Positions 27,680 to 45,126 of a DNA stretch of 64,000 nucleotides are shown one piece after another. The stretch is taken from contig NC_013124.1 of assembly GCF_000023265.1 (NCBI RefSeq), positions 372,001 through 436,000 on the forward strand. Direction: 5' to 3'. A program made the translations under genes and the position numbers. The notes under the pieces were generated by a model. The model worked only from the letters and a program-made list of their open reading frames with translations, was not told the DNA's origin and did no database searches. Source of the DNA: Acidimicrobium ferrooxidans DSM 10331 (GTDB lineage: Bacteria; Actinomycetota; Acidimicrobiia; Acidimicrobiales; Acidimicrobiaceae). The first letter of the stretch is position 1; every line of letters starts with the position of its first letter.

Positions 27680-27713
27680 GACGCTCACGGGCCTTTGCGC
27701 GCCCGTGAGCGTC
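27680..27713 (+). terminator. Perfect 13-bp hairpin between rplL and rpoB
   Basis: GACGCTCACGGGC pairs exactly with GCCCGTGAGCGTC around an 8-nt loop. It is followed by TTCGTGT, not a run of T. It probably acts as an attenuator that sets the L12-to-polymerase ratio, a known theme at this junction, but the termination strength is unknown. Confidence 0.55.
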
Positions 27714-27797
27714 TTCGTGTCTGCCGCCACCGTGCACGCTCGGACACGAGTGGTGCGAGCGTCGGTCGGGCACCTGCTGTGGGTGTGTGCAGTCCGT

Positions 27798-27836
27798 CGA
27801 GTGCAAGTCAACCGAGTGCATAGTCAACTGAGTGCA
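27798..27836 (+). repeat. Three imperfect direct repeats before rpoB
   Basis: The heptamer GAGTGCA occurs at 27799-27805, 27814-27820 and 27830-27836. The spacing is 15 and 16 nt, and GTCAAC separates successive copies. The last copy ends just before the AAGGAG ribosome site of rpoB. Function is unknown; one face of the DNA or a leader RNA could be recognised. Confidence 0.7.
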
Positions 27837-27847
27837 AGGAGTCTCCC

Positions 27848-35256
<7,409 letters not shown>

Positions 35257-35352
35257 GCCATACGCGGGTGGTGCGTGTCGCGTGCCACCACTGCGAATCG
35301 GGCCGGACGCGGAGGTTCTCGGCGAGCCGGCAGAGGAACCAGGAATGTTGGA

Positions 35353-35383
35353 GACCGGCCCGCCCCGTGTGGGCGGGCCGGTC
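35353..35383 (+). promoter_or_regulatory. Strong GC hairpin in the rpsL leader
   Basis: GACCGGCCCGCC pairs perfectly with GGCGGGCCGGTC around a 7-nt loop, 43 nt before the rpsL start. No T-run follows. It may be a terminator for rpoC read-through, or a leader element for S12/S7 control. I cannot decide which. Confidence 0.45.
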
Positions 35384-35426
35384 CACCGAGAGCGGCGCGC
35401 CTGCGTCGCAAGAAGGAGTGCAAACC

Positions 35427-35798
35427 GTGCCGACGATCGCGCAGCTCGTGCGCAAGGGCCGCGAGGCCAAGCGCACGAAGACCAAGACCCCGGCGCTCAA
35501 GGGATCGCCGCAGCGCCGCGGGGTGTGCACCCGCGTGTACACCACCACACCGAAGAAGCCGAACTCCGCGTTGCGCAAGGTCGCGCGCGTCCGGCTCACG
35601 AGTGGCGTCGAGGTCACTGCCTACATCCCCGGTATCGGTCACAACCTCCAGGAGCACTCGATCGTGCTCGTGCGTGGCGGCCGCGTCAAGGACCTCCCTG
35701 GTGTTCGTTACAAGATCGTGCGCGGGACGCTCGATGCGGCGGGCGTGAAGAACCGCAAGCAGGCGCGCAGCCGCTACGGCGCGAAGAGGGAGAAGTAG
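35427..35798 (+). CDS. rpsL: 30S ribosomal protein S12
   Basis: 123 aa. S12 is part of the decoding centre. [29 protein letters not shown] (with the streptomycin-related lysine) and [20 protein letters not shown] are intact. GTG 35427 has AAGGAG 8 nt upstream; longer in-frame readings include the hairpin leader and are rejected. Confidence 0.97.
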   Translation: MPTIAQLVRKGREAKRTKTKTPALKGSPQRRGVCTRVYTTTPKKPNSALRKVARVRLTSGVEVTAYIPGIGHNLQEHSIVLVRGGRVKDLPGVRYKIVRGTLDAAGVKNRKQARSRYGAKREK

Positions 35799-35801
35799 CC
35801 G

Positions 35802-36272
35802 ATGCCACGCAAGGGTCCAGCCCAGGTTCGTCCGATCGCTCCTGACCAGGTCTACCACTCGGTGCTGGTGTCGCAGCTGACCAACAAGGTCCTGCGTAAC
35901 GGCAAGAAGGCGCTCGCCGAGCGTACCGTCTACGGCGCGCTCGACCAGATCGCTGCCAAGGTGAACGGTGACCCGGTCGCCGTCTTGGAGCGTGCGATCT
36001 CGAACGTACGCCCCATGACCGAGGTGCGGTCACGGCGCGTCGGCGGTGCGACCTATCAGGTACCCGTCGTCGTCCGTGATCGGCGGTCGTACTCGCTCGC
36101 CATCCGCTGGGTCGTGAATTCGGCGCGCGCGCGCCGTGAGAAGACCATGGCCGAGCGGCTCGCCAACGAGCTGCTGGATGCGTCCAACGGGCTCGGCACG
36201 TCGGTCAAGCGGCGGGACGACACCCACAAGATGGCCGAATCCAACCGCGCGTTCATGCACTATCGCTGGTAA
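35802..36272 (+). CDS. rpsG: 30S ribosomal protein S7
   Basis: 156 aa, family length. [20 protein letters not shown], the central [20 protein letters not shown] and [35 protein letters not shown] are typical. S7 nucleates 3' domain assembly of the 30S subunit. It starts 3 nt after rpsL. Confidence 0.97.
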   Translation: MPRKGPAQVRPIAPDQVYHSVLVSQLTNKVLRNGKKALAERTVYGALDQIAAKVNGDPVAVLERAISNVRPMTEVRSRRVGGATYQVPVVVRDRRSYSLAIRWVVNSARARREKTMAERLANELLDASNGLGTSVKRRDDTHKMAESNRAFMHYRW

Positions 36273-36288
36273 GCAAGGAGCTTTCCAC

Positions 36289-38376
36289 ATGCCCCCCACC
36301 CGTCAGGTCCCGCTCGAGCGCTTGCGCAACATCGGCATCATGGCCCACATCGATGCCGGCAAGACCACCACGACCGAGCGCATTCTCTACTACACCGGCA
36401 AGAACTACAAGATCGGCGAGGTCCACGAGGGCGCGGCGACGATGGACTGGATGCCGCAGGAGCAAGAGCGCGGCATCACCATCACCTCGGCTGCGACGAC
36501 GGCGTTCTGGCGGGATCACCGCATCAACATCATCGACACGCCCGGTCACGTGGACTTCACGGTCGAGGTCGAGCGGAGCCTGCGGGTGCTCGACGGGGCG
36601 GTGGCGGTGTTCGACGCCGTCGCTGGTGTCGAGCCGCAGACCGAGACGGTGTGGCGCCAAGGGAACAAGTACGGCGTGCCGCGGATCTGCTTCGTCAACA
36701 AGATGGACCGTGTCGGGGCCAACTTCGATCGCTGCGTCCAGATGATCCGGGATCGCCTCGACGCCGTCCCGGCGGTGATCCAGCTCCCGCTCGGTGTCGA
36801 GAGCTCCTTCCGTGGTGTCATCGACGTCGTCGGCAAGCGCGCGATCGTGTGGGACGAGGGCCTCGGGGAGACGTTCCACGACGAGCCCATCCCTGCCGAG
36901 CTCGTCGACGCTGCAGAGCAGGCGCACCACGATCTCATCGACGTGCTCGCCAATCACGACGAAGAGCTGATGGAACGCTACCTCTCCGACGAGGAGATCT
37001 CGGAGGAGATGCTGCGGGCCTCCATCCGCGAGGCGACCATCAACAATCACGTCGTCCCGGTGCTCTGTGGCTCGGCGTTCAAGAACAAGGGCGTCCAGCC
37101 GCTGCTCGATGCGGTGGTGGACTACCTCCCGAGCCCGTTGGACATCCCGGCCGCGACCGGGACGTCGCCGAACGGCATGGACATCATCACACGCGAGCCG
37201 TCCGACGATGCGCCGTTTGCGGCCCTCGCGTTCAAGATCATGACCGACCCTTACGTCGGCAAGCTGACGTACTTCCGGATCTACTCGGGCGTCTTGGAGA
37301 AGGGATCGACGGTCCTCAACTCCACCAAGGACAAGCGCGAGCGGATCGGTCGACTGCTGCTCATGCACGCCAACCATCGCGAGGACATCGAGGTCGCCCA
37401 CGCTGGTGACATCGTCGCGGCCGTCGGCCTCAAGTCGACGAGCACCGGCGACACGCTGTGCGATCCCCAGGCGCCCGTCGTCCTCGAGAGCCTCGAGTTC
37501 CCCGATCCGGTCATTCACGTGGCGGTGGAGCCCAAGACCAAGTCGGATCAGGAGAAGATGAGTCGGGCGCTCTACGCGCTCGCCGAGGAAGATCCGACGT
37601 TCCGCGTTCGCTCCGACCAGGAGACCGGTCAGACGGTCATCTCGGGGATGGGCGAGCTGCATCTCGAGGTCATCGTCGATCGGCTGCTGCGCGAGTTCAA
37701 GGTCGAGGCGAACGTCGGCAAGCCGCAGGTCGCCTATCGGGAGGCGATCCGCAAGCCGGTGTCGAAGGTCGAGGAGCGCTACGTGCGCCAGACCGGCGGC
37801 CGTGGCCAGTACGGTCACGTCGTCATCGACGTCGAGCCGCTCGGGCGCGGCGAGGGGTACGAGTTCGTCGACAAGATCACCGGTGGCGTCATCCCCAAGG
37901 AGTACATCCCAGCGGTGGACGCCGGGATCCAAGACGCGCTCTCGTCGGGGATCCTCGCGGGCTTCCCGGTCGTGGATCTGCGCGTCACGCTGGTCTTCGG
38001 GTCGTACCACGAGGTCGACTCCTCGGAGATGGCGTTCCGTATCGCCGGCTCACTCGCCATCAAGAAGGCGGTGCGCATGGCGAGTCCGTGCCTCCTCGAA
38101 CCGATCATGGCGGTGGAGGTCGTCACGCCCGAGGAGTACCTCGGTGACGTGATCGGCGATCTCTCGGCCAGGCGAGGCAAGGTCGAGGGCATGGAGCAGG
38201 TCGGCGTGAACCAGGTGGTGCGTGCGCTCGTGCCACTCGCGGAGATGTTCGGCTACGCTACTGACCTGCGTTCGCGTACGCAGGGGCGTGCGAGCTACTC
38301 GATGGTGTTCCGGGCCTACCAAGAGGTTCCGGATTCCATCGCGCAGGAGATCGTCAAGCGGATCAAGGGCGAGTAG
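36289..38376 (+). CDS. fusA: Elongation factor G
   Basis: Translocation GTPase of 695 aa. G1 is [16 protein letters not shown]3 is DTPGHVDF and G4 is NKMDR. Domain IV begins near [13 protein letters not shown], and [23 protein letters not shown] opens domain V. ATG 36289 has AAGGAG 8 nt upstream; in-frame upstream sequence belongs to rpsG. The length is normal. Confidence 0.98.
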   Translation: MPPTRQVPLERLRNIGIMAHIDAGKTTTTERILYYTGKNYKIGEVHEGAATMDWMPQEQERGITITSAATTAFWRDHRINIIDTPGHVDFTVEVERSLRVLDGAVAVFDAVAGVEPQTETVWRQGNKYGVPRICFVNKMDRVGANFDRCVQMIRDRLDAVPAVIQLPLGVESSFRGVIDVVGKRAIVWDEGLGETFHDEPIPAELVDAAEQAHHDLIDVLANHDEELMERYLSDEEISEEMLRASIREATINNHVVPVLCGSAFKNKGVQPLLDAVVDYLPSPLDIPAATGTSPNGMDIITREPSDDAPFAALAFKIMTDPYVGKLTYFRIYSGVLEKGSTVLNSTKDKRERIGRLLLMHANHREDIEVAHAGDIVAAVGLKSTSTGDTLCDPQAPVVLESLEFPDPVIHVAVEPKTKSDQEKMSRALYALAEEDPTFRVRSDQETGQTVISGMGELHLEVIVDRLLREFKVEANVGKPQVAYREAIRKPVSKVEERYVRQTGGRGQYGHVVIDVEPLGRGEGYEFVDKITGGVIPKEYIPAVDAGIQDALSSGILAGFPVVDLRVTLVFGSYHEVDSSEMAFRIAGSLAIKKAVRMASPCLLEPIMAVEVVTPEEYLGDVIGDLSARRGKVEGMEQVGVNQVVRALVPLAEMFGYATDLRSRTQGRASYSMVFRAYQEVPDSIAQEIVKRIKGE

Positions 38377-38379
38377 ACT
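38374..38379 (+). promoter_or_regulatory. Candidate -10 element of tuf
   Basis: TAGACT begins on the TAG stop of fusA, 72 nt before the tuf start. It could give tuf an independent, stronger transcript, as is usual for this abundant protein. The -35 region is weak. Confidence 0.35.
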
Positions 38380-38451
38380 TCAGCACTCGGTTATCCGTCG
38401 GCGGGTTGCGTCATCCGGGCGCAGAGGGACAACAACGGAGCAGGACAGGCC

Positions 38452-39639
38452 ATGGGCAAGCAAAAGTTCGAGCGGACGAAGCCCCACATCAACATTGGGA
38501 CGATGGGGCACATCGACCACGGGAAGACCACGCTCACCGCAGCGATCACGAAGGTCCTCTCGGAGAAGAACCCCAACGTCAAGTTCAAGCCCTTCGATCA
38601 GATCGACAATGCGCCGGAGGAGAAGGCTCGCGGCATCACCATCTCGATCTCGCACGTCGAGTACGAGACGGAGAAGCGGCACTATGCGCACGTCGACATG
38701 CCGGGGCACGCTGACTACATCAAGAACATGATCACGGGCGCTGCCCAGGTCGATGGTGCGATCCTGGTGGTCGCCGCGACCGACGGTCCGATGCCCCAGA
38801 CGCGCGAGCACGTGCTGCTCGCCCGGCAGGTGGGGGTGCCCTACATCGTGGTGGCGCTCAACAAGGCGGACATGGTCGACGACGAGGAGCTCCTCGATCT
38901 CGTCGAGCTCGAGGTCCGAGAGCTGCTGAACCAGTACGAGTTCCCGGGTGACGACACCCCGATCGTGCGGGTCTCGGCGCTCAAGGCGCTCGAGGGCGAT
39001 CCGGTCTGGGAGGAGAAGATCGTCGAGCTGATGAACGCGGTCGACGAGTACATCCCAGAGCCACAGCGTCCGGTGGATCGTCCGTTCCTCATGCCGATCG
39101 AGGACGTGTTCACGATCTCCGGCCGGGGTACGGTCGTCACGGGCAAGGTCGAGACGGGCAAGGTCCACGTCGGCGACGAGGTCGAGATCGTCGGCCTGCG
39201 GCCCACGCAGAAGACGGTCGCCACGGGCGTCGAGATGTTCAACAAGCTGCTCGACGAGGGCCAGGCAGGCGACAACATCGGTGTCCTGCTGCGCGGCACG
39301 AAGAAGACCGACGTCGAGCGCGGCCAGGTGCTCTGCAAGCCGGGCTCGATCACCCCGCACACGACCTTCGAGGCCAATGTGTACGTCCTGACGAAGGACG
39401 AAGGCGGCCGGCACAAGCCGTTCTTCAACAACTATCGGCCGCAGTTCTACTTCCGTACGACCGACGTCACGGGGACCATCACCCTGCCGGAAGGTACGGA
39501 GATGGTGATGCCCGGCGACAACATCGTCATGACCGTCGAGCTGCTCAAGCCGGTGGCCATGGACGAGGGTCTTCGCTTCGCCATTCGCGAGGGCGGCCGT
39601 ACGGTCGGCGCGGGTCGCGTCGTCAAGATCATCAAGTAG
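38452..39639 (+). CDS. tuf: Elongation factor Tu
   Basis: 395 aa. It carries aminoacyl-tRNA to the ribosome. G1 is [14 protein letters not shown], where Ile replaces the usual Val before DHGK. G2 is [17 protein letters not shown]3 is DMPGHADY and G4 is NKADMVDD. Domain II/III stretches are [13 protein letters not shown] and [19 protein letters not shown]. It is the only tuf copy in this window. Confidence 0.98.
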   Translation: MGKQKFERTKPHINIGTMGHIDHGKTTLTAAITKVLSEKNPNVKFKPFDQIDNAPEEKARGITISISHVEYETEKRHYAHVDMPGHADYIKNMITGAAQVDGAILVVAATDGPMPQTREHVLLARQVGVPYIVVALNKADMVDDEELLDLVELEVRELLNQYEFPGDDTPIVRVSALKALEGDPVWEEKIVELMNAVDEYIPEPQRPVDRPFLMPIEDVFTISGRGTVVTGKVETGKVHVGDEVEIVGLRPTQKTVATGVEMFNKLLDEGQAGDNIGVLLRGTKKTDVERGQVLCKPGSITPHTTFEANVYVLTKDEGGRHKPFFNNYRPQFYFRTTDVTGTITLPEGTEMVMPGDNIVMTVELLKPVAMDEGLRFAIREGGRTVGAGRVVKIIK

Positions 39640-39650
39640 CACGTCAGTGC

Positions 39651-39692
39651 GTCGACGAGGGCCCCGGCACGTCCGGGGCCCTTCGGCGTCGA
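39651..39692 (+). terminator. Hairpin terminator after tuf
   Basis: GGGCCCCGG pairs with CCGGGGCCC around a 5-nt loop (39659-39681), followed by TTCGG. An outer GTCGACG/CGTCGAC helix extends it. It lies 12 nt past the tuf stop and 28 nt before the rpsJ start, so it should separate, at least partly, tuf from the S10 operon. Confidence 0.6.
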
Positions 39693-39719
39693 CGGACGAC
39701 CGGAGCACCAAGGAGAGCC

Positions 39720-40046
39720 ATGAGCGACAGCAGTAAGCAGCGCATCAGGGTGCGTTTGAAGGGTTTCGACCACGAGATCCTCGAGGCGTCGACCCGGCGC
39801 ATCGTCGATACGGTGACGAGGACCCAAGGCAAGGTGGTCGGGCCGGTGCCCTTGCCGACCGACATCCACCGCTACACCGTCATTCGCTCGCCCCATAAGT
39901 ACAAGGATTCGCGCGAGCACTTCGAGATGCGCGTCCACAAGCGGCTGCTCGACATCGTCGATCACTCGGCCAAGACCGTCGACGCGTTGAAGCGGTTGGA
40001 GCTGCCGGCCGGCGTCGATATCGAAATCAAGATCCAGAACGCATAG
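39720..40046 (+). CDS. rpsJ: 30S ribosomal protein S10
   Basis: 108 aa. [38 protein letters not shown] and [16 protein letters not shown] are the family signatures. S10 also pairs with NusB in antitermination. AAGGAG is 5 nt before the ATG. Six extra N-terminal residues (MSDSSK) are not conserved. Confidence 0.97.
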   Translation: MSDSSKQRIRVRLKGFDHEILEASTRRIVDTVTRTQGKVVGPVPLPTDIHRYTVIRSPHKYKDSREHFEMRVHKRLLDIVDHSAKTVDALKRLELPAGVDIEIKIQNA

Positions 40047-40067
40047 CGAGAGATCGCAGCATGATCG

Positions 40068-40089
40068 GCCCGCGCCCGAGTGCGCGGGC
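40068..40089 (+). terminator. Hairpin between rpsJ and rplC
   Basis: GCCCGCGC pairs with GCGCGGGC around a 6-nt loop, 22 nt after the rpsJ stop. No T-run follows; instead a TATGCT hexamer begins 2 nt later. It may be a terminator or an S10-type leader element for autogenous control. Confidence 0.5.
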
Positions 40090-40091
40090 AG

Positions 40092-40097
40092 TATGCT
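40092..40097 (+). promoter_or_regulatory. Candidate -10 element of the rplC-spc run
   Basis: TATGCT follows the hairpin and would give rplC a leader of roughly 120 nt. No good -35 is visible because the hairpin occupies that position. It is identical to the hexamers before rpoB and the LysR gene. Confidence 0.35.
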
Positions 40098-40222
40098 GCA
40101 AGAGTTGTCTTGCGTCCGGTCGTGCCTCCTCTGGAGGGACCTTCCGGCGGTTTGAGCGGCGCTACCCGCTCGTACGAGGTCAGCTGCGGCGTCGGGTGGA
40201 CGCTGCGTGAGGCGAAGGAACC

Positions 40223-40864
40223 ATGGCGAGGAAGACGTTTGTCGGTGAGAAGGTCGGTATGACCCAGGTCTGGACCGAGGGTGACCGTGCCGTCCCGGTG
40301 ACGGTGATCAAGGTCGTCCCGACGTGGGTCGTGCGGACGAAGACGCCGGAGCGAGATGGGTACGAAGCGGTGCAGGTCGCGGTGGGTCGCGTCAAGCCGC
40401 AGCGGCTGAGTCGTCCGGTTGCGGGTCAGTTCGAGGCCCGAGGTGTCGAGGCCGGCGCCCGCATCATGGAGCTGCGGCTCGATGGGGCGTCGTCGTTCGA
40501 GCCCGGCGATCAGATCGGGATCGAGGGGATCGAGCCGGGGATGCGTCTCGACGTCGTCGGCGTGTCGAAGGGCCACGGGTTCTCCGGCGGTATGAAGCGC
40601 CACAACTTCCGTGGGCAGGGAGCGGCCCACGGTAACCACAAGAAGCATCGTGCTCCGGGCTCGATCGGGGCGTGCGCCACGCCCGCACGCGTGTTCAAGG
40701 GGACGCGTATGGCGGGTCAGTACGGTACCGAGCGGGTCACCATCCATAACCTCGAGGTCGTGCGGGCTGAGCCCGAGCGCCAGCTCGTGCTGGTGAAGGG
40801 CTCGATCCCTGGTCCGCGGGGCGCCATCGTCGTGGTTCGTGATTCGGTGAAGGGGCGGAAGTAG
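40223..40864 (+). CDS. rplC: 50S ribosomal protein L3
   Basis: 213 aa. MARKTFVGEKVGMTQVW starts the protein. The family loop GFSGGMKRHNFRGQGAAHGN and the GSIGACATPARVFKGTRMAG stretch reach into the peptidyl transferase area. It is followed at once by rplD. Confidence 0.97.
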   Translation: MARKTFVGEKVGMTQVWTEGDRAVPVTVIKVVPTWVVRTKTPERDGYEAVQVAVGRVKPQRLSRPVAGQFEARGVEAGARIMELRLDGASSFEPGDQIGIEGIEPGMRLDVVGVSKGHGFSGGMKRHNFRGQGAAHGNHKKHRAPGSIGACATPARVFKGTRMAGQYGTERVTIHNLEVVRAEPERQLVLVKGSIPGPRGAIVVVRDSVKGRK

Positions 40865-41509
40865 ATGGCGAGCGCCAAGGTCATCGACGCCACGGGTCGT
40901 ACGCTGCGCGAAGAGGAACTGCCGGGCGAGGTCTTCGCGCACGCTCCCAACATCGCGCTGTTGCATCAGGTTGTCGTTGCGGAGCAGGCCGGTGCGCGCC
41001 GGGGAACGCATTCGACGAAGACGCGGGCAGAGGTCGCCGGAGGCGGCGCGAAGCCCTATCGCCAGAAGGGGACCGGCAACGCTCGCCAGGGTTCGATCCG
41101 GGCCCCTCAGTACAAGGGTGGCGGTATCGTTCACGGCCCCAAGCCGCGCGACTACTCCCAGCGCACCCCCCGCAAGATGCTGCGCGCGGCGCTGGCACAG
41201 GCGTTGTCCGATCGGGCCAGCGCCGGCGTGATCTACGTGCTCGAGGACGACGTCATCACGGCGCCGTCGACCAAGGCGGCGCTTGCCTGTCTGCGCGGGG
41301 CTGGTCTCGAGGATCGCAAGGTGCTCGCGCTGGTGGCCGGTGCAACCGACGAGGCCGTCTTCAAGAGCGTGCGCAACCTCCCCACGGTTCGTGTCCATCG
41401 GGCGGGCTTGGTGCTGGTAAGTGCGGTTCTCGCTTCCGACGCCGTGCTGTTCACGCGCGCAGCGCTGGCAGAGCTCCTCGGGCGCGTGGGAGTGGAGGTT
41501 GCCAAGTGA
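40865..41509 (+). CDS. rplD: 50S ribosomal protein L4
   Basis: 214 aa. The exit-tunnel loop is recognisable in [20 protein letters not shown] and [18 protein letters not shown]. In enteric bacteria L4 represses the S10 operon; no matching leader is proved here. The ATG directly follows the rplC stop, and the end overlaps rplW by 4 nt. Confidence 0.97.
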   Translation: MASAKVIDATGRTLREEELPGEVFAHAPNIALLHQVVVAEQAGARRGTHSTKTRAEVAGGGAKPYRQKGTGNARQGSIRAPQYKGGGIVHGPKPRDYSQRTPRKMLRAALAQALSDRASAGVIYVLEDDVITAPSTKAALACLRGAGLEDRKVLALVAGATDEAVFKSVRNLPTVRVHRAGLVLVSAVLASDAVLFTRAALAELLGRVGVEVAK

Positions 41510-41802
41510 GCGGTCGGGATCCCTACGCAACCGTCGTGGCCCCCATCATTTCGGAGAAGAGCTACGGGCTCCGCGAGGAGGGCGTCTACGTCTTCGAGGT
41601 GGCGCCTCGAGCGACCAAGGTGGACGTGCGCGCCGCGGTCGAGCGGCTCTTCGGGGTGCACGTGGTCAAGGTCAACACGCTCAACCGCAAGGGCAAGGCC
41701 CGTCGGAGCCGCCGAACCGGTCGAGTCAGCGTGGAGCCCACCCGCAAGCTGGCCTACGTCACCTTGCGCGAGGGCGAGCGCATCGAGCTGTTGGAGAGCT
41801 GA
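41506..41802 (+). CDS. rplW: 50S ribosomal protein L23
   Basis: 98 aa. L23 lies at the tunnel exit and docks SRP and trigger factor. [21 protein letters not shown] and [19 protein letters not shown] are typical. The GTG start overlaps the rplD stop. Confidence 0.96.
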   Translation: MSGRDPYATVVAPIISEKSYGLREEGVYVFEVAPRATKVDVRAAVERLFGVHVVKVNTLNRKGKARRSRRTGRVSVEPTRKLAYVTLREGERIELLES

Positions 41803-41805
41803 GCC

Positions 41806-42642
41806 ATGGGGATTCGTAAGCGCAAGCCCACGAGTGCGGGTCGACGGTTCCAGTCGAGTTCGGACTTCGCGGAGATCACGAAGCAGCGTCCCGAGCGATC
41901 GCTGGTTCGACCGCTGTCGGGCTCGGGAGGACGCAACGCCGACGGTCACAAGACCGCGCGCCATCGGGGTGGCGGACACAAGCGGCAGTATCGGGTCGTC
42001 GACTTCCGTCGCAAGAAGGACGGTGTGCCGGCGACGGTCGCAGCGATCGAGTACGACCCCAACCGCAATGCGCGCATCGCGCTCTTGCACTATCACGACG
42101 GCGAGAAGCGCTACATCCTCGCGCCCAAGGGGCTCACGGTGGGGATGAAGGTGAGTTCCGGGCCGGACGCCGACATCACGGTGGGGTCGGCCCTCCCGCT
42201 GCGCAACATCCCCGTCGGCACCACCGTCCACAACGTGGAGCTCCGTCCCGGGCAAGGCGGCAAGCTCGCCAGGAGCGCCGGTATGGGCATCCAGCTCGTC
42301 GGCAAGGACGAGGTCTACGCGACGCTCCGGCTGCCCTCGACCGAGATGCGCCGCGTCCCGATCGATTGTCGTGCGACCGTCGGCGAGGTCGGGAACGCCG
42401 AGGCCGAGCTGATCTCGATCGGCAAGGCGGGTCGGAACCGCTGGCGTGGCGTTCGGCCGCAGACGCGAGGCGTCGCGATGAACCCGGTCGACCACCCGCT
42501 CGGTGGTGGCGAAGGCAAGACGTCGGGTGGTCGCCATCCGGTGTCTCCGTGGGGCAAGCCGGAGGGCCGCACCAGGCGGCGTCACCTCCCGAGCGACAAG
42601 CTCATCATCCGCCGTCGTCGAGCCCGTGGGGCGAGGAGGTAG
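41806..42642 (+). CDS. rplB: 50S ribosomal protein L2
   Basis: 278 aa, family length. It helps peptidyl-transferase centre assembly. [20 protein letters not shown] near the N-terminus and the conserved C-terminal [20 protein letters not shown] (with the key His) are intact. Confidence 0.97.
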   Translation: MGIRKRKPTSAGRRFQSSSDFAEITKQRPERSLVRPLSGSGGRNADGHKTARHRGGGHKRQYRVVDFRRKKDGVPATVAAIEYDPNRNARIALLHYHDGEKRYILAPKGLTVGMKVSSGPDADITVGSALPLRNIPVGTTVHNVELRPGQGGKLARSAGMGIQLVGKDEVYATLRLPSTEMRRVPIDCRATVGEVGNAEAELISIGKAGRNRWRGVRPQTRGVAMNPVDHPLGGGEGKTSGGRHPVSPWGKPEGRTRRRHLPSDKLIIRRRRARGARR

Positions 42643-42645
42643 TAC

Positions 42646-42927
42646 GTGCCACGCAGCGTCAGCAAGGGTCCGTTCGTCGATGCGCATCTGTTGAAGAAGG
42701 TCGACGAGCTCAACGCGTCGGGTGACAAGCGCGTGATCAAGACCTGGTCGCGTCGTTCCACCATCATTCCTGACATGGTGGGCCACACCATCGCCGTGCA
42801 CGACGGGCGCAAGCACGTGCCGATCTACGTCACGGAGTCCATGGTCGGCCACAAGCTCGGGGAGTTCGCGCCGACGCGGACGTTCCGGTTCCATGCCGGG
42901 CAAGAGAAGACGGCGAGGAGGCGGTAG
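42646..42927 (+). CDS. rpsS: 30S ribosomal protein S19
   Basis: 93 aa. [40 protein letters not shown] and [20 protein letters not shown] are the family signature. The GTG start is 3 nt after rplB. Its TAG shares one base with the GTG of rplV. Confidence 0.97.
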   Translation: MPRSVSKGPFVDAHLLKKVDELNASGDKRVIKTWSRRSTIIPDMVGHTIAVHDGRKHVPIYVTESMVGHKLGEFAPTRTFRFHAGQEKTARRR

Positions 42928-43583
42928 TGGCAGTCACAGTGACCGAGCGCCCGCGCTCGCGAGCGGTGCTCCGGAACTACGGCGCGTCTGCGTCGAAGGT
43001 GCGAGAGGTTCTTGGCATCATTCGAGGCAAGCCGGTCGAGCAGGCCATTCGCGAACTGTCGCTCGTGAGCCGTGGTCCGGCTGAGGCGGTCGGCAAGCTC
43101 CTCGCGAGTGCCGTGGCCAACGCGACGGTCCAGCACGGGCTGGGCGTGTCCGACATGGTGGTGCGGCTGGCCTATGCGGACGAAGGGACGACGCTGAAGC
43201 GGTTTCGGCCGCGTGCGCGCGGTCGTGCGACGCGCATCCGCAAGCGGACGTGTCACATCACGGTTGTGGTCGAGGAGATGACGCTCGAGGAGCGCCAGCG
43301 CGCCGTGGCGCAGACCGGCCGTCGTGCCGTGAGCCGCCAGCGGCGCGTGCAGTCCTCTCGTCGCGGACGCCAGCAGGCGCAGGCGACCTCGGCAGAGGCG
43401 ACCTCGGCAGAGGTGGCCACTTCGCAGCCCGAGATCACGAGCGAGGCGGCAGCGTCGGAGCAGACGGTCGAGGTCACGGCTGCCGAGGAGCAGGTTGCAG
43501 CTCTCGTTGCCACCGGCGAGGAGACCGGGGCCGAGACGCCGAGCGCCGCCTCGGAAGAGGCCGCCGAGGGCGGGGAGGAGTAG
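42927..43583 (+). CDS. rplV: 50S ribosomal protein L22 with long C-terminal extension
   Basis: 218 aa against about 110-130 for most bacteria. The L22 core occupies residues 1-115 ([58 protein letters not shown]). Beyond an Arg/Gln-rich link lies a tail of about 75 residues rich in Ala, Glu, Thr and Ser. The DNA there holds a 15-bp tandem repeat, AGGCGACCTCGGCAG (43381-43410). Such acidic tails occur on L22 of some Actinobacteria; the role is unknown. Confidence 0.95.
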   Translation: MAVTVTERPRSRAVLRNYGASASKVREVLGIIRGKPVEQAIRELSLVSRGPAEAVGKLLASAVANATVQHGLGVSDMVVRLAYADEGTTLKRFRPRARGRATRIRKRTCHITVVVEEMTLEERQRAVAQTGRRAVSRQRRVQSSRRGRQQAQATSAEATSAEVATSQPEITSEAAASEQTVEVTAAEEQVAALVATGEETGAETPSAASEEAAEGGEE

Positions 43584-43586
43584 GTC

Positions 43587-44453
43587 GTGGGCCAGAAGGT
43601 GCATCCGTACGGCTTCCGTCTCGGAGTCACGACGGACTGGAAGTCCAGGTGGTACGCCGATAAGGACTACCAGCGTTGGCTGATCGAGGACGAGCAGATT
43701 CGCCAGTGGCTCCAGCGCGAGCTGCGCACGGCGTCGGTGTCTCGGGTCGACATCGAGCGCACCCGTGACCGGGTGCGCGTGGACATCCACACGGCACGTC
43801 CGGGCATCGTGATCGGCAAGAAGGGTGTCGAGGTCGAGCGGTTGCGGCGGGAGCTGGAGCGGCGCTGCGCGCCGGCTCGTGTGCAGCTGAACGTCGAGGA
43901 GATCCGCCAACCGGATCTCGACGCGACCATCGTCGCCCAGAGCATCGCCGACCAGATCAGCCGGCGCGTGAGCTTTCGCCGAGCGATGAAGCGTGCGATC
44001 CAGGTGGCGATGAAGGAAGGCGCGCGTGGCATCACTGCCCAGTGCTCTGGTCGGCTCGGTGGCGCGGAGATGGCTCGCCGAGAGACCCATCGCGAGGGTC
44101 GGGTGCCGCGTCACACGTTGCGTGCCGACATCGATTTTGGCCTGCGTGAGGCGCGAACGACCTACGGGCAGATCGGCGTGAAGGTCTGGATCTACAAGGG
44201 TGACGTCGTCCCCTACCAGACGCTGACCTCCCAGCCGCAGCGGCCGCCGGTCGCGGGTGGTCGTCCGACCGGACCGATCCGCGCCCAGACTGGATCGCGG
44301 CGTCGGCCCGTGGCCGAGGCACCGAAGCCGGCCGCGGTGGGTGCGGAGAGTCAGGACGAGTTCGAGCGCTTGCTCGCCGAAGAGGAGGAGATCGAGCGAC
44401 GTACCCGTGAGGAGGGTCGCGAGGCTCCACACTTCAAGAAGGAGGTGGACTAG
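43587..44453 (+). CDS. rpsC: 30S ribosomal protein S3
   Basis: 288 aa. The KH domain ([20 protein letters not shown]) and the C-terminal domain ([50 protein letters not shown]) are intact. S3 forms the mRNA entry tunnel. After residue 215 there is a Pro/Arg/Glu tail of about 70 residues, ending in a charged helix ([18 protein letters not shown]). Confidence 0.97.
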   Translation: MGQKVHPYGFRLGVTTDWKSRWYADKDYQRWLIEDEQIRQWLQRELRTASVSRVDIERTRDRVRVDIHTARPGIVIGKKGVEVERLRRELERRCAPARVQLNVEEIRQPDLDATIVAQSIADQISRRVSFRRAMKRAIQVAMKEGARGITAQCSGRLGGAEMARRETHREGRVPRHTLRADIDFGLREARTTYGQIGVKVWIYKGDVVPYQTLTSQPQRPPVAGGRPTGPIRAQTGSRRRPVAEAPKPAAVGAESQDEFERLLAEEEEIERRTREEGREAPHFKKEVD

Positions 44454-44455
44454 CG

Positions 44456-44893
44456 ATGCTCATGCCACGCAAGGTGAAGCACCGCAAAGTCCAGCGGGGA
44501 CGGCTCGGCGGAGAGGCCAAGGGTGGTACCGAGATCACCTTCGGTCGCTACGGTATCCAGGCCCTCGAGCCAGCGTGGGTGACGGCTCGCCAGATCGAGG
44601 CCGCGCGTATCGCGATGACGCGGCACGTGCGTCGCGGTGGCAAGGTCTGGATTCGCATCTTCCCGGACAAGCCCATCACCAAGAAGCCGGCTGAGACTCG
44701 GATGGGTTCGGGCAAGGGCAACCCGGAGTTCTGGGTCGCGGTGGTCAAGCCTGGGCGCATTCTCTTCGAGCTCGACGGCGTGGGCGAGGAGCTCGCCCGT
44801 GCCGCCATGGAGCGCGCGATCCAGAAGCTGCCGATGAAGGCACGCTTCGTGGTGCGCGAGGACGTGGAAGCGTTGGCGGGAGGCGCCAGATGA
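44456..44893 (+). CDS. rplP: 50S ribosomal protein L16
   Basis: 145 aa. [16 protein letters not shown] starts the protein. [20 protein letters not shown] and [20 protein letters not shown] are typical. It contacts the A-site tRNA. ATG 44456 rather than 44462 is chosen by family resemblance. It overlaps rpmC by 4 nt. Confidence 0.97.
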   Translation: MLMPRKVKHRKVQRGRLGGEAKGGTEITFGRYGIQALEPAWVTARQIEAARIAMTRHVRRGGKVWIRIFPDKPITKKPAETRMGSGKGNPEFWVAVVKPGRILFELDGVGEELARAAMERAIQKLPMKARFVVREDVEALAGGAR

Positions 44894-45126
44894 CGAGGGC
44901 ACGAGAGCTGCGCGACCTGAGCCCGGAGGCGCTCGAGGAGCGACTCGGTTCGCTCAAGCGAGAGCTGCTCGAGTTGCGGTTCGCGATCGCGACCGGCCAG
45001 GGAACCCAGACGGCGCGGTTGGGGCAGCTCCGCAGAGAGATTGCCCGTGTGGAGACGGTGCGACGCGAGGCGGCGTCGGCGACCGAGACGACCCGAGTGA
45101 CGCGGGCGAGGAGCAGGAGACGGTGA
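44890..45126 (+). CDS. rpmC: 50S ribosomal protein L29
   Basis: 78 aa. Two-helix protein at the tunnel exit: [32 protein letters not shown] and [14 protein letters not shown]. The last 15 residues ([16 protein letters not shown]) are a basic tail. It overlaps both neighbours by 4 nt. Confidence 0.94.
   Translation: MTRARELRDLSPEALEERLGSLKRELLELRFAIATGQGTQTARLGQLRREIARVETVRREAASATETTRVTRARSRRR

Noticed and set aside
27798-27836. CRISPR-like array
   Set aside because: Only three short units with 8-9 nt between them, no spacers and no cas genes.
36253-38010. Minus-strand open frame of 585 codons opposite fusA
   Set aside because: Same antisense artefact; fusA is unmistakable on the other strand.
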